Source: Macrotrachela quadricornifera (lineage: Eukaryota > Rotifera > Eurotatoria > Philodinida > Philodinidae). Taken from it: 64,000 bases of DNA. Below the pieces are notes generated by a model that saw nothing but the letters and a program-made list of their open reading frames with translations, had not been told where the DNA came from and did no database searches. The DNA is taken from NCBI GenBank assembly GCA_022393335.1, contig JAJEKB010015107.1, positions 22,675-86,674 of the forward strand, written 5' to 3'. A program made the translations under genes and the position numbers. Shown here piece after piece: positions 1 to 11,260 of this stretch (positions are counted from its first letter, which is position 1; each line of letters starts with the position of its first letter).

Positions 1-182
1 TATATGAGTATATATATATGTATGGTATAACGGACTTCACGGCATAGTTTGTGTTTCGCAACAGGAAGAGTTTCTCCGTGTCGGATATATAGCCATTCAA
101 CATGCTTCATAAAAGAAAAAAAGATGAAAGAAAAGAATTCTTTATTAAGATAACGAATTATTGTCCTGTTCCAATACAACAA
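1..182. repeat. Dispersed repeat, copy 1 (partner at 46250-46424)
   Basis: This segment matches 46250-46424 in the same orientation over about 175 bp, with few differences. Shared landmarks are the phrases CATAGTTTGTGTTTC, CAGGAAGAGTTTCTC, GTGTCGGATATATAG and AAAGAATTCTTTATTAA. The match stops abruptly after TCCAATA-ACAAC, which places an element end near 182. The other end lies outside the window. No coding potential is seen. It is probably the terminus of a transposable element of unknown class. Confidence 0.8.
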
Positions 183-854
183 CAAGTAACGCACGTCAAC
201 GGTGACTCGCGTAACGCTCGACTGAATTTACTCTATTTCTTTTGAGAAGCATTGTCAGGTAATTTATCAATACGTGTGATGTTATAGTCACCTTAATCTG
301 AACAAACTTTTTATATTTTATGAACGTAATTAGTCAAGAGCTCGACATAAAAGACTCATCATTAGTTGAAATTTAGGCCTAAAAAAAGTGTAATTGAAAG
401 GCAGCGTCAGCGCGCGAAATTCTGATTCATTGCATTTTCCGCGTAAGAAAATCTCAAATGTCCTAAACCTAACATTGAAAATCTATGATTGAGTGACTTT
501 TTCAGCTCCAACACTTTTATTGGTTGAAAGCACAACACCAAAAACTTTTGATGGATTCACTTCTTACTTCAAAAACTCTAACTGGTGAAGAAAGCGAGTC
601 CGAAAATATTCGATTATATCAAACACGAGTCCACCAAAAAAACTTGGTTTAAAGTTGCGACGTCAAAAAATTTTAATTGGGGCCTTCTTCAGATTGTGAA
701 AAATGGTTTTGTAATCTTGCGCTTATTTAACCTGTGTGCTATGACCTGGCACATGTCAACATACCCACGAAATCCTATTAGTATTTTTCATATAACCTCA
801 CTTCGGTCGAAAGAAAAAATTTATTTTAAAAACTCCCCAAACTGATAGTGCCAT
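183..854. other. Intergenic, no gene seen
   Basis: AT-rich sequence. One short frame (585-845) is open but resembles no known protein and runs into the repeat units that follow, so I treat it as chance. Confidence 0.5.
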
Positions 855-1010
855 TCGATTACCCGGCCCCAATTACCTTTGGTCAAACTTTATAAAAAAA
901 TCATTATTTTCTTAAAAAAAGCCTTTTTTCAACAAAAAAAATTATTTGAAAAATTTCAAAAACCAATAGCATCATTCAATTCCGCGACCCTGAAAACCTT
1001 TCTTGAAATC
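855..1010 (-). repeat. Two degenerate units of a ~120-bp repeat family, inverted
   Basis: The phrase GATTACCCGGCCCCAATTAC (from 857) and a diverged version near 975 (TTCCGCGACCCTGAAAACC) are about 120 bp apart. Read on the minus strand they match the GGTAATCGGGGTCGAGGAA core of the arrays at 10981-11150 and 11808-12110. They are therefore old, inverted relatives of that family. Confidence 0.55.
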
Positions 1011-1072
1011 TTAGAGGAGGTACATGTGGAAAAGGAATGCTCCTTAATATTTTAAACAATTTTTTTTACCTT

Positions 1073-1537
1073 GATGTTCTTTTGACCCTGACAGCCAGCC
1101 AGTCAGATACAAACTTATTTTTTTTCATATGACCCTCCCTACAGTCGAGGGAATAATTGATAAATAAAAAAAATATATTGATTTTTTCATATGGCCAATC
1201 TTTTTCTTAATTTGTATATTTTGATTAAATTCTAAGGAAAAACAATTTTCTTCTTTTTATTTGATAAAGACAAGCATGGTCTTAATCTCTATGTTTGAAT
1301 TAAATTATAACCGGAGAATAAATTTATTTCATATTATTCTAAACAACTACGAGCTCGTTGTTAAAAGGAATAAAACAAAAACTTAATACACTTTTCCTTG
1401 TTTAAGTTTCAATACCTATAAATGGATGGTAAAAAGAAAGAATATAGTATGTTGTTCCCTCGACTGTAGCAGGAGTCATATGAAAAAAATAGTTTGCCTG
1501 ACTGTATCTTTGTGTCAGGGTCAAAGGAACATTTAGT
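1073..1537. mobile_element. Short inverted-repeat element (MITE-like)
   Basis: The left arm (about 1073-1158) and right arm (about 1452-1537) are reverse complements over about 80 bp, with shared blocks TTTGACCCTGACA, TTTTTTTCATATGA and CTACAGTCGAGGGAA. The arms flank about 290 bp of AT-rich DNA without a gene. Minus-strand frames here (1402-1716) only read through the right arm. This is the layout of a non-autonomous DNA transposon. I cannot identify a target-site duplication or a family. Confidence 0.7.
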
Positions 1538-1574
1538 ATTACAACTTCTGAAGATCTCGTTAAGTCTACCGCTA

Positions 1575-2847
1575 CAGCTGTTTGCAAAAAAACTTGCAAA
1601 ATTCTTCCACAAATATTATTTTCAATATAAGCGTTTTTCGAATTTTTTTTATAGTGTGATGAATAGCCCATGACGAACAGTATATGATACTGTAATTTGA
1701 TATTCGACCTGTTCACTTGTAGAAGAAAAATAAGAGAAACACCCTTTTTTTTTGACGGAAGAAAAAAATAATAGTAAAAATTTCAACATTTTTGAACTGT
1801 TCCCCTGAAAAATTCTTACTAATTGGAACCTCCCTTCAAACATTTCGTATGAGAATTGATAGTCTACAACGAATAATATCGAATATCATCGCAGTTCAAT
1901 ATTTTATTCGTTCACCTTTACAATGAATAAGAGATAAACATCTTTTTTTCATAGACATCACACAAATTTTTACAATATTACTAGCAATATTTCGAAATTC
2001 TTCAGCTAAAAAAAGTTCGAGATCCTCAATATTTACAGGTTTTCTTTTTTCTACATTGCGTTTCACTATCAATCATATATTCTCGATTGGATTTACATCG
2101 GACTGTTAGATGACCAGTCTAGTAATTCTGGTACATATTCGTCGATAATTTCTGTATAAATATGACTTCTCAGTTTTGGATCATTATTCTGCTGAAGACA
2201 CCAGTTTTGACCAAACCGGTCTAAAGGGAAAGCATAAACAAGTAATATTACGTTATTTTCTTTCATTACTTACGTCTGGCAGCAGGAAGAAGATAATCTT
2301 CAAGAATTGAAGCATATTACGGATCATCAATAGTGCATCGAAACGTGTGATAAGTTAATACGCCTTTCAAACTTATCGTACCCCAAATATGAACTTTTTG
2401 ACGAATTTTAGGTAAACATTTTAATTCTTTATTAGGAGTTTCCGTCCACCGTCGGACTGTATTACGAAAAAGTTGAAATGAAGCTTCATCTGTAAATATC
2501 GTATTAGTAAAATCACCACTTTTATGCTTTCCACCGCATTGTATACGTCGTTCTTCTTCATCAGATGTTAAAATATGAGTAGACTGTGATAAAATATTTT
2601 TATAACCATATTCATGAAGATGACGACTAATCGTTGATGTTAATACTGATTTGCGGTACATTTTCAATAGTTTTTCTTTTATTTCTTTATCGAAAAGGAA
2701 AGATATCACACTTCTATATATATAGCGTGTAGTATGTCTGTCGAGGGCTTAGTCCCCAAAAAATGACCTATGTGGTTGCTTATAATAGCAGAGAAAGCAT
2801 TTAAAGAAGAAAAACTACTCTTGTGCAAGTTGTTTTTCAAACACCTG
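1575..2847 (-). mobile_element. Tc1/mariner-type DNA transposon, 1.27 kb, inactive
   Basis: The ends are inverted repeats: CAGCTGTTTGCAAAAAAACT at 1575, and the reverse complement of CAGGTGTTTGAAAAACAACT ending at 2847. Each end is flanked by a TA dinucleotide (1573-1574 and 2848-2849), the target duplication expected of Tc1/mariner elements. The length suits the family. It contains a decayed transposase on the minus strand. An internally deleted relative lies at 26230-26503: both its ends align to this copy but the middle is missing. Confidence 0.85.
1896..2709 (-). pseudogene. Tc1/mariner transposase pseudogene
   Basis: Reading leftward from 2709, the first piece (to 2317) has a helix-turn-helix stretch and then IFTDEASFQLF, the first catalytic Asp region of DDE transposases, and WGTISLKG. 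Further on come WCLQQNNDPK (second motif; the family has QQDND, so the expected Asp reads as Asn), LLDWSSNSP, and a C-terminal piece with SMKKRCLSLI ending at a stop at 1896-1898. Breaks visible are the missing N-terminal DNA-binding domain, stops just after the first piece (near 2316 and 2267), a frameshift in the third motif and a stop where the family has Trp. It cannot encode an active enzyme. Confidence 0.9.
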
Positions 2848-2849
2848 TA

Positions 2850-3582
2850 TATAAACAGAAATATTAAGAGAAAATAAATACATAATGAGTGTAAACTGTC
2901 AATGTTAAGTATCACAAAAGATGTCTATGAATCATTCATGCAACTCAATGCAAAATAATATGAAAGCAATCATCAATGACGTGAGATATTTTAAGATTTG
3001 ATCACGTTGCTAGACATGTGACCATATTGTTGATACTCTATGTAATGTAAATCATCTAAAATCTTATTGGTCGTCATTTAGAACTTTTCCCTATTGCTTT
3101 GTAATCAGAATCTTTTTTGAACATGTATTGTGACATTTGTTTTCTCTATTCAGATTGATTTAATTACAATCATGATTTTCAAGTTTCTTTCGTGATTCGC
3201 AGACACAAAGAATAAAAATGAAGTTCAACGTTGAAAATTTTTTCTTCGTTGATAACTAGTTTAATTAAGTTGTGGCAAGAAACTTCGAAGATATTTTATT
3301 TTATTCGCTTCATCAAATCATATCCGGCATTGGAACGAAAATAGCACATATCGCCTGATGAGAACAGAAGCTTTCATACTTACGGGAAAATTACGATGTT
3401 ATTCATCTCTAGATCTCTCTGAGAATGCTTTCATTGATTATAGATTTCTCTTTTTAAGTATTATTATTCATTAGAAATCTAATTTTACAACTAATACATA
3501 TAAGAACATAAATTAGTTATGATATGAATTATATTGAAATATGAAGAGGCATATGCAGTTTCTATTTGAAAAATGTATTCCT
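2850..3582. other. Intergenic, no gene seen
   Basis: AT-rich sequence between the transposon and the small secreted gene. I see no open frame of note and no repeat structure. Confidence 0.5.
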
Positions 3583-3837
3583 TCAGCCTCTGAAGCCACA
3601 ATCACAACAGGGTGGCTGATTGGGTCTTAAGACAGGAGGACAGCAAGGAAGACAGCAATCAGAATGAGTAGTGCAACGTAAACAGTTTTTGTTATATTTT
3701 GTATTGTCGCTTCCCGGGATACATTGACCATTTGAACATTTGCAATCGTCAGCTATAGATTCTCCATCGGCCATAGCAAGATTATTTGTGATAACGAGTA
3801 ATATCATAAAAACCAACCAATAATGACAACGATCCAT
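3583..3837 (-). CDS. Small secreted cysteine-rich protein
   Basis: I chose the Met at 3837, giving 84 aa. It is followed by a hydrophobic stretch (WLVFMILLVITNNLAMA, residues 7-23) that reads as a classic signal peptide. The longer open frame to 3954 adds only a low-complexity Ile/Tyr run, which looks like 5' UTR. The predicted mature peptide has 12 cysteines, including three adjacent pairs (CC) near the C-terminus, so up to six disulfides. The C-terminal half is also Pro-rich. I recognise no named family. Secreted Cys-rich peptides can be antimicrobial, inhibitory or structural, and nothing here decides between them. No intron is apparent, and no neighbour suggests a role. Confidence 0.6.
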   Translation of the reverse strand: MDRCHYWLVFMILLVITNNLAMADGESIADDCKCSNGQCIPGSDNTKYNKNCLRCTTHSDCCLPCCPPVLRPNQPPCCDCGFRG

Positions 3838-6800
3838 CCTAGTATTATTTAATAATATTCTTCTAAAATTAAAAACTTTATGATTATTGTAATATTTATA
3901 GATGTATATGTAAATATAAATAGTATTCAGCAAAAAGAAATGCATGACTTTCATAAAATAAAATTATGATGCCAATTTATAAAATGTATTCATGTGAATG
4001 ATATGCGCAATTATATATGCATCATTTTTGTTCTTTTTCTTTTCGTTTTTTCTTTCTTTTATCTATTATGTGACGTCGATCTACATTGGGCGTGCCAAAA
4101 TATTTAGAATATATTTTATCTTGTATATATCTCGATTGATGAGAGAACATATCCAGATGTCAAATCGCTTTTGTGCTGTGAAAATGCTCTTTCTCAAAAA
4201 AAAAAGATGAATGGATATTTCTTGAATAGTTTTGATGCATACTCTTGAGAACATATAAAAGACTACAGAAAGTTTAGACTTTTTGATTTAAGCTTTAGAA
4301 GTTATACGTATTCTACGTGAAAATCTAAGCCAGTTTTTCTGGTAACTCCTGTGAAATTAATCACCTGTAGACTTTTTCCGGATTTTATAAGAAACCATTT
4401 TCCAGCAGTTTTTTATGAAATTGATTTAAAAGAACTTCAGAAAAGGTTTCAGGGAAACTATTACATATGTTTTGATACATCTTCATCTTCTTTTTCCAAC
4501 ATTGAAAACCAAAGTTTTCTATCTTGTATGTATCAAAAGTTACTCAAGAAATATTCAGTCGTCTTTTTATTCAAAAAGGATACTATCACAATATAGAGAA
4601 TCACACTACTTCAGACTCCTTGAAGTCTATCATTTGAGCATATACTCGATCCAAAAGGGACTTGACACTTGGATATATTTCTACGTTAGATAAATCATAG
4701 AGTGTTGAGTTTTATTAAATTGCGTCGTGAAAATCTCTATAAAAAATGTCTAACTAAATCTTTATTGACTGGCTCTGATGGCTCAATCTACACTCCAAAT
4801 GAATGACCTATAATATATTCTTACTTCCAAACTTATTGAACATGATAAAAAAAAATATTTCAAAGACTATTTTGTTTTATAATTAAGGTTTTAGTGCGCA
4901 GTTTTTTTTGTAGAGATTTTCACGATGCCTCGTTTATAAAAATCTCAACATTTTTTTATTTCTTTAGACGAAAATAGATAAAGCATCAAATTTACTGTAT
5001 AATGCATATCTTATGAAAAATTCTATCGCGAAAAACTGCTTAAAATGCAAGAGACCATTTTTGAACCGCAATTTTTTTTTATAAAAAACGAACTATTTAA
5101 ACCAAATATTCGTTAAGAGAGGTATGCCAATTGAAAAAATGTTTGTGCTAGATGGAACTCGATGAGATTTATCAATTAGTATCCAAGTAGAACACACCGG
5201 AAATCGATCGACCATGAAAGAAATATTCTGGTCTAGAAAGTCTCTGGACTGTTTCCGATAATTTACAGTCAAACTCTCATTCTTTTCAGTAGGAAACAGT
5301 CATAAATCATTGAAAAATATCGAGAAACTTTTCGATGTGAAACACTATTTTCATGTTCCATCGTTTCTCTGTTACTTAAAATTACTCGATATTTTTAATA
5401 TTTATATTTCAAAGAAGACCATCATATCAATATACCGCTAATAGCTCTTAAATAGTTATACACATCACCTGAGTGAATAATAGTGTATTGATCATTTTTC
5501 TGTATTCATCCCGAAGTATCGTTAATCATCCAATTCGTCTGATGTATGTCCATTAGATTATAGTTTACGAAATACATTCGTAGAAGTTATAAATGGAGAA
5601 CCCATAACGACAAAAACAATATTGATAAATGAAATGAGATGCAATCGAAAAAAATTGAGAAAGAAAAAGTTTTACAATCTGTACCTGATTTTACTGTATA
5701 ATTATTTTTAATCAAAAAATATAAAATGAAGAAAATGCTTTTATTAATGAGATAGTAAAAGTTGATAGATTTTCCGTACTCATGATAATAGTGAGAAAAC
5801 TAATTGAAAGAGTTTTTTTTTGAGTGAATATCATTATTTATCAGTAACAAAATTTGTATGAAACAATCTGAGTGAGACTACAAGAATAAAACAAAGAAAT
5901 AATAAATAATTTTTGTTTGATACCATTTCATAGTGAATAATATACTATCCCATTAAATAAATAATTAAATAAAAATTCAATAAATACGTTAACTATAAAA
6001 TTTTTAATCGGTAAATTTCACTGGTACAAATATATTAGTTATTTGTTTCGCTGATTTCACCTACAAAGTGATATATGTTACATGCAACCTAATTGAATTA
6101 TCTTAGTAATTGTATAAATATAACTCAAATAGATGTGTTCATTCATGTTTACATTTCTTGTTAGAGATCAAGTTAGCTGTATACCATTTCTTGATAAAAG
6201 AAAATATGAATTGTTGATTGTTTTTATTTTACTCTATTGATTTTATGAAGTCTCATCAAAGAGATATGCAAGTGAGCAATTGAATTAAAATGAATAACAT
6301 ATATGCCAATAGAAAAGCTATTGCTGTATTGATTGAGTTCCAAAAAGTTTTCATATTGTTGTCATTCAACACATTCAGATGTCGTTTTGTATTTGTAGAA
6401 ATTTTCACAAAAACTTCGCATTCTAATCTTTTTTAATAATACTTTATCTATTATCATACAGAGGTATACCATTTCTGTAGATGGCTATGTATTTATCATT
6501 GTGATATGTATCAGAAAATGTACTTTAAACTAAAAATGAAATTGATACAGATAAAACTTTAGTGTTTAAACACTATTATAATTCCTTGAGTGTCAAGTAT
6601 ATACTGTTACTCAACAATTTTCTGAAAAGCGGAAATAGGTATGTAGGTGAAGAAAGTATAGATAACAATTAAAAGATGTATTAGTGTAGCTGTGCTTTCT
6701 ATGTGTATGAGTTATAATATGTTTCTTTGTAAACATCTAATTGAAATATTAGGTATAAATGAAAAATTCTTCTATTTCTATAATTCAGATGTTTCCTTAT

Positions 6801-9041
6801 GTTAAGCAAGATTTATTAAAATCAATAACTGAAATACAGAAAAATAAATACACTCTGACGATTAAAAGAAATATTTCTGTTTATCATTATTGTTCAGATG
6901 CATCGTATGACAATGAAGAAAAAAAGGCAATAAGCAACTATTTTTCTTTTTTAAGTTTTATATTTTATATTTGTCTTAGAGTTGTTGTTATATATGTACT
7001 AGTAAGTATCCATCAGTAAATCGAACATAATTCATCACTGAATTTCAACTTTTCGGTTCAATATGTTTTAACTATTGAACAATTTGAACTTGTACTTATA
7101 TAGAGATTGCCTGATAATTTGATGTAGTGTTATAGTGTTTTTTAAATCCTTTAGAAAGTATTTTTTTAGAATAAACGGTTGCCACATATTTTTATTTTTG
7201 AGAGGCCCCTGCAAAGCTTGATACCATTCTCTCAAATCACTAATCGTTATGTATAAGCTATTTATGTATATAAAATAGACATGTTTGTATGAAAAACTTC
7301 TTCGTATCTCATCTAATCCTTTAAAGTAGTGAGCGTAGTTACTAAGAATCATTCTCTTTGTGTTTGATTGTAAGACATATTTAAAGTGAATTATGACATA
7401 TCCATAAATACATATAAGTTCTATATTTTTTATACCTTTGTATTTGTTGTTTAGGTGAAATGTTTAAATTACGTTGTTTTTGTTCAATTTATTAAAAAGA
7501 ATACGTTTAATGCTCAATAAATTAATATCTTATAAATGTAGATCCCACTATCAACAACATTGCGTTCGATTATTCCAAAAACAACATCAAAACACAAGTT
7601 TTTTAAAATTTTTTGAAATCCAAATTGTCTTAAAAATTACACTGGAACTGTTAAATTATGAGATAGATGCATAATTTAATTGATAATTTAACAATTTTAG
7701 TTGTATGCTTGTTTTTCTCATTTTTAATAACCAGAATCGTGATTTCAGTTCCGGAAAAATGATTGGAACTCCCAAACTCTATAGAAAGACTTGCATTAAC
7801 ACTCACATCCTTAAATAGTAAGTCTTCGTTTATAAACTACTTCTATTAGTTCCATTTTAGTTTCATTGTGAACAGATATTTGTTTTTTTCTATATTCAAC
7901 AAGTTCTTTTATTTTTTTCACAGTTATAGAAATCTTGGCTATATCCTTATGTCTGGGATGGACGATATTTCATAATAAACATAAAAACTTTGATATTGTT
8001 TTAGAGGCTTCTGATATTCCAAATATCATATAAGCTACTTTAGCAATTAAATTTTTTATTAATCATAATATTTAAAAAAAAGTATGTATATTCTTTCTTA
8101 TATTAAAATGTTCACGACGTGGTCTAGAGCATCTACGAGTGACTTCTGACCTAACTTATAACTTATAAAATTTTTCACCGATATATTTAGAAATAATAAC
8201 TTGACAACAAATGTGTCTGATCTGCCAGTTGTTAACCAACCAGAATTTCTATAACGCCATTTCCTTGTTTATAAAAGTAATAAATTATAAATGTTGTTGC
8301 AGAGGAAAAACCTTTTAAAAAAGATTAAATAATATTTTTTTTGTTGCAGCTGAGCATCATTCATAGAAGCATGACTTGTGAAGACTTATAAGTCAGAATT
8401 TTATACATCATTGATTTCTAGCAACACTGTATAGATCTAATGAATAGACTAATACTTAACAGATTATGATTTCTCAATGAAAGCGAATTATTTACAGTGT
8501 GTAGATTAGAATAACTGAACGAAATAGATAAATTCTACTGATATGCTTATTAAAGATTAATTAGATAGACTTTCATTTTATTTTATTATTTTCCTAAATT
8601 ACATTTTACCATATTCAATTTTCTTAATTGAAACTTAAAATATTCAAAAATAGTACCTTTTTTTTCTATTCTATTCTTTGGTGCACTTATAAAAAATTAT
8701 TTTATATATTTGAGAACAAGCATAAAAGTAGCGTTTAATTTTTTTAAAAAGATTCAAACTTCAAATATTTGCTACAGGTATAGATTATTTATTGAATGTA
8801 GAATTATTTCACATTTTTATTTTATCCAGAAAATAAATATATATATTATCATGATAAATATCTTCTTTGAATACCATACCAAATTTCATTCGTAAATATA
8901 TTCTACCGAAAAAAAGACTTCAAAAATAAATTCATCATATTATAATTATTCAAAAAGATTATATAGTTAAAATTATAAGTGAAAAAATTTTTATTTCCTT
9001 TTTAACCTCATATATATTCAAGTATTTTCGTCACCTGTTCA
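3838..9041. other. 5.2-kb gene-poor region
   Basis: This is very AT-rich DNA. Short frames (4351-4596, 6759-7019, 7068-7352 minus, 8710-8895) show no recognisable motif or splice structure. The only organised element I see is the small inverted-repeat structure at 4721-4928. A multi-exon gene with tiny exons cannot be excluded by eye. Confidence 0.45.
4721..4928. repeat. Small inverted-repeat element
   Basis: CGTGAAAATCTCTATAAAAA near 4725 is mirrored by TTTTTTTGTAGAGATTTTCACG ending near 4924. The arms are about 25 bp and the element about 200 bp. Related CGTGAAAATCT phrases occur at 4316 and 35758. It is probably a short MITE. Confidence 0.5.
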
Positions 9042-9998
9042 ATGTCTAACGAAAATGATATTTACGATAATAACACCATATTAACAAGTGACTTCGATCC
9101 AGTGGTATCATATGCATTCATGTTTTGGATCTACCTTATCCTTCTCATTCCATCAATTATTTGTTCATTGTTTTTCTTTTATTATGTTCTCTTCAATCGA
9201 ACTCTACGTAATGCACTTAATAATCATTCTATTATTGTAGTAATTACTCTTAGCTTAATTTCTGAGATAACTATATATCCATGGATGCTTTATTACTATG
9301 ATCATGATGGTATATGGCACAGATCAGCTACCTTCTGTACTATTTGGTCATTCATTGACTGGGGACTGTATTGTACTCAAACGATAGTTTTTGCATGGAC
9401 TACAATAGAGAGACATATTCTGATCTTTCATAGTCAGTGGGTATCAACTAAAAAAAAATGTTTCTTTATTCATTTTCTTCCTCTGATAATACTTATAATA
9501 TATTGTGTTATCTTCTTTATTGTTATCATTTTTTCTCCATCTTGTGAAAATTTATTCAATGATTTTGAAATACCTTGTGTTACATTTTGTTATACTGAAA
9601 ATTCTGCGTTATATCTGTGGAATCTAATAGTTCATCTAATATTACCCCATATAATAATTGTTGTATTCAGTATTGCTTTACTTGTACGGATTCTATATCA
9701 AAAACAACGTTTAAATCAACCAATTAATTGGCGAAAGTATCGAAAAATGACAATTCAATTATTATTTATTTCAACTCTATATCTTATATTTGCTTTTCCA
9801 TTGGCATTAATGAATTTTTTGTATCTATGTGGTTTACAAATGGATGTAGGTGCTACTTTTATGAAATATTTAATATTTTTCAATTATATAATGGAACTTT
9901 TATTACCATTTGCATGTGTTTTATCTCTACCTGAACTTCGGAACAAAATAAGGATGTTACATGTACAACGACCAAGAAGTGTTGTTCCTACTACATAA
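9042..9998 (+). CDS. Seven-transmembrane receptor, rhodopsin-like (class A) type
   Basis: The 318-aa single-exon product has seven hydrophobic segments, roughly at residues 27-50, 62-84, 98-120, 143-165, 193-217, 236-262 and 273-296. A glycosylation sequon (NNT, residue 10) lies in the short N-terminus. C99 at the start of helix 3 and a cysteine in the second extracellular loop could form the usual disulfide. ERH (123-125) stands where class A receptors have DRY. Helix 7 lacks a clear NPxxY and instead reads LPFACVLSLPELR. The ligand cannot be inferred. It is closely related to the receptor at 13770-14774, colinear up to about residue 300, so the two are paralogues. AATAAA lies about 20 bp after the stop. 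Confidence 0.85.
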   Translation: MSNENDIYDNNTILTSDFDPVVSYAFMFWIYLILLIPSIICSLFFFYYVLFNRTLRNALNNHSIIVVITLSLISEITIYPWMLYYYDHDGIWHRSATFCTIWSFIDWGLYCTQTIVFAWTTIERHILIFHSQWVSTKKKCFFIHFLPLIILIIYCVIFFIVIIFSPSCENLFNDFEIPCVTFCYTENSALYLWNLIVHLILPHIIIVVFSIALLVRILYQKQRLNQPINWRKYRKMTIQLLFISTLYLIFAFPLALMNFLYLCGLQMDVGATFMKYLIFFNYIMELLLPFACVLSLPELRNKIRMLHVQRPRSVVPTT

Positions 9999-10019
9999 AT
10001 TATGAAAAATTTAATGTTT

Positions 10020-10440
10020 AAATAAACACTTGTATAATAATTGATATTGTCTCGTGATTATTATTGTATTATTAGATTGTAATAATATAGAAAAAAATAT
10101 TTTAAATAAGTGAAAGAATTATTATTTAACAATTGTTTCAGAATATGTTCTCTAATTTTCTAAGGATTACTCACGAGGACTATATAGAAGTAATTTCTCT
10201 AAAGAAGCAAATATTATTGCTACTTTTAAGTTTGTGAACTTTTTCATGTTGGTTTTTTGCAAACTTCAGTTTAAACATTTTATTAAGGTGATATCCTGCA
10301 CAATGTACCTTTGTGATCATTTCAATCGCAATATAAACATGTTACTTTCTTTTTACTTGAAACCATTTCTACTATTCAAATTGAAAAAATTTAGTGACTT
10401 ATTCTCTGGATGCAATCATAAGAATTCGCTTTGTTATCTA
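10020..10440. other. Intergenic, no gene seen
   Basis: Downstream flank of the first receptor gene, running into the repeat array. One open frame (10234-10455) has no recognisable motif. Confidence 0.5.
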
Positions 10441-11235
10441 TTCTCTTTCTCGTAGAGAAGAGTCTTGCAAACATAAATTGTCTGCTTGATTGATTGATTG
10501 CTTGTATGTCCGCAGGGTCAAAAAAACATCGAAAATCGATTTTTCGAAAAAGACACTTCTAGAGGTAATTCGATGCGGGGACTTCAAATCTGAAGTCTGT
10601 TCGGTGATCATGTGGTATCAGCATTGATCAATTGATGTTAGGAATAGGTGAGGTTTGGTATTTTTCATCGAAAACAGGTGTTTTATCACGAAATGATGAT
10701 TTCATCATGGTGTATGATGAACACCATTGTTGATTGTTATGGTATCAGCGTTGATCAATTGATGTTAGGAATTGGTGAGGTTTGGTATTTTTCACCAAAA
10801 ACAGGCGTTTTATCACGAAATGATGATTTCATCATGGTGTGTGATGAACACCATTGCTGATTATTCTCTTTCTCGTAGAGAAGAGTCTTACAAACACAAA
10901 TTGTCGGATTAGTTGATTGATTGCTTGTATGTCCGCATAAGGTCAAAAAACCATTTTATTAATATTTTCTATAAAACTTAACCAAAGGGTAATCGGGGTC
11001 GAGGAACTCGAATCTGATGTTAGTGTTTCGAAATTTTTTTAGGATTAATTTTTTTACACAAAGGATCATTTTTTTGCAAAAAAAGTTTTTTTTTTATAAT
11101 GGTTGACCGTAGGGTAATCAGGGTCGAGGAATTTGAATCTGACTTCGTTTTTAAAATTTTATAAATGAATAGCTTGACGGTAATTTAGAAACACGATTTC
11201 TACGAGAAAGAGCTGAGCGAGTCTTCAGACGAGCG
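10441..11235. repeat. Composite repeat element, copy A
   Basis: It opens with TTCTCTTTCTCGTAGAGAAG and closes with the inverted partner CGATTTCTACGAGAAAGAG (near 11194-11212). Inside are two ~127-bp tandem units (from 10613 and 10740, each holding TTGATCAATTGATGTTAGGA and a CACGAAATGATG block), a second internal copy of the opening motif at 10864, then two ~125-bp units starting near 10981 and 11106 (core AATCGGGGTCGAGGAA). No coding potential. Copy B follows at 11261 in the same orientation. Confidence 0.8.
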
Positions 11236-11260
11236 TTACTTGTAGCTAAATATATATATA

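Noticed and set aside
4351..4596. 81-aa open frame
   Set aside because: No recognisable domain, AT-driven composition, no signal peptide and no supporting neighbour.
9728..9934. 68-aa frame overlapping the first receptor
   Set aside because: A shadow of the receptor's helices 6-7 in another frame.
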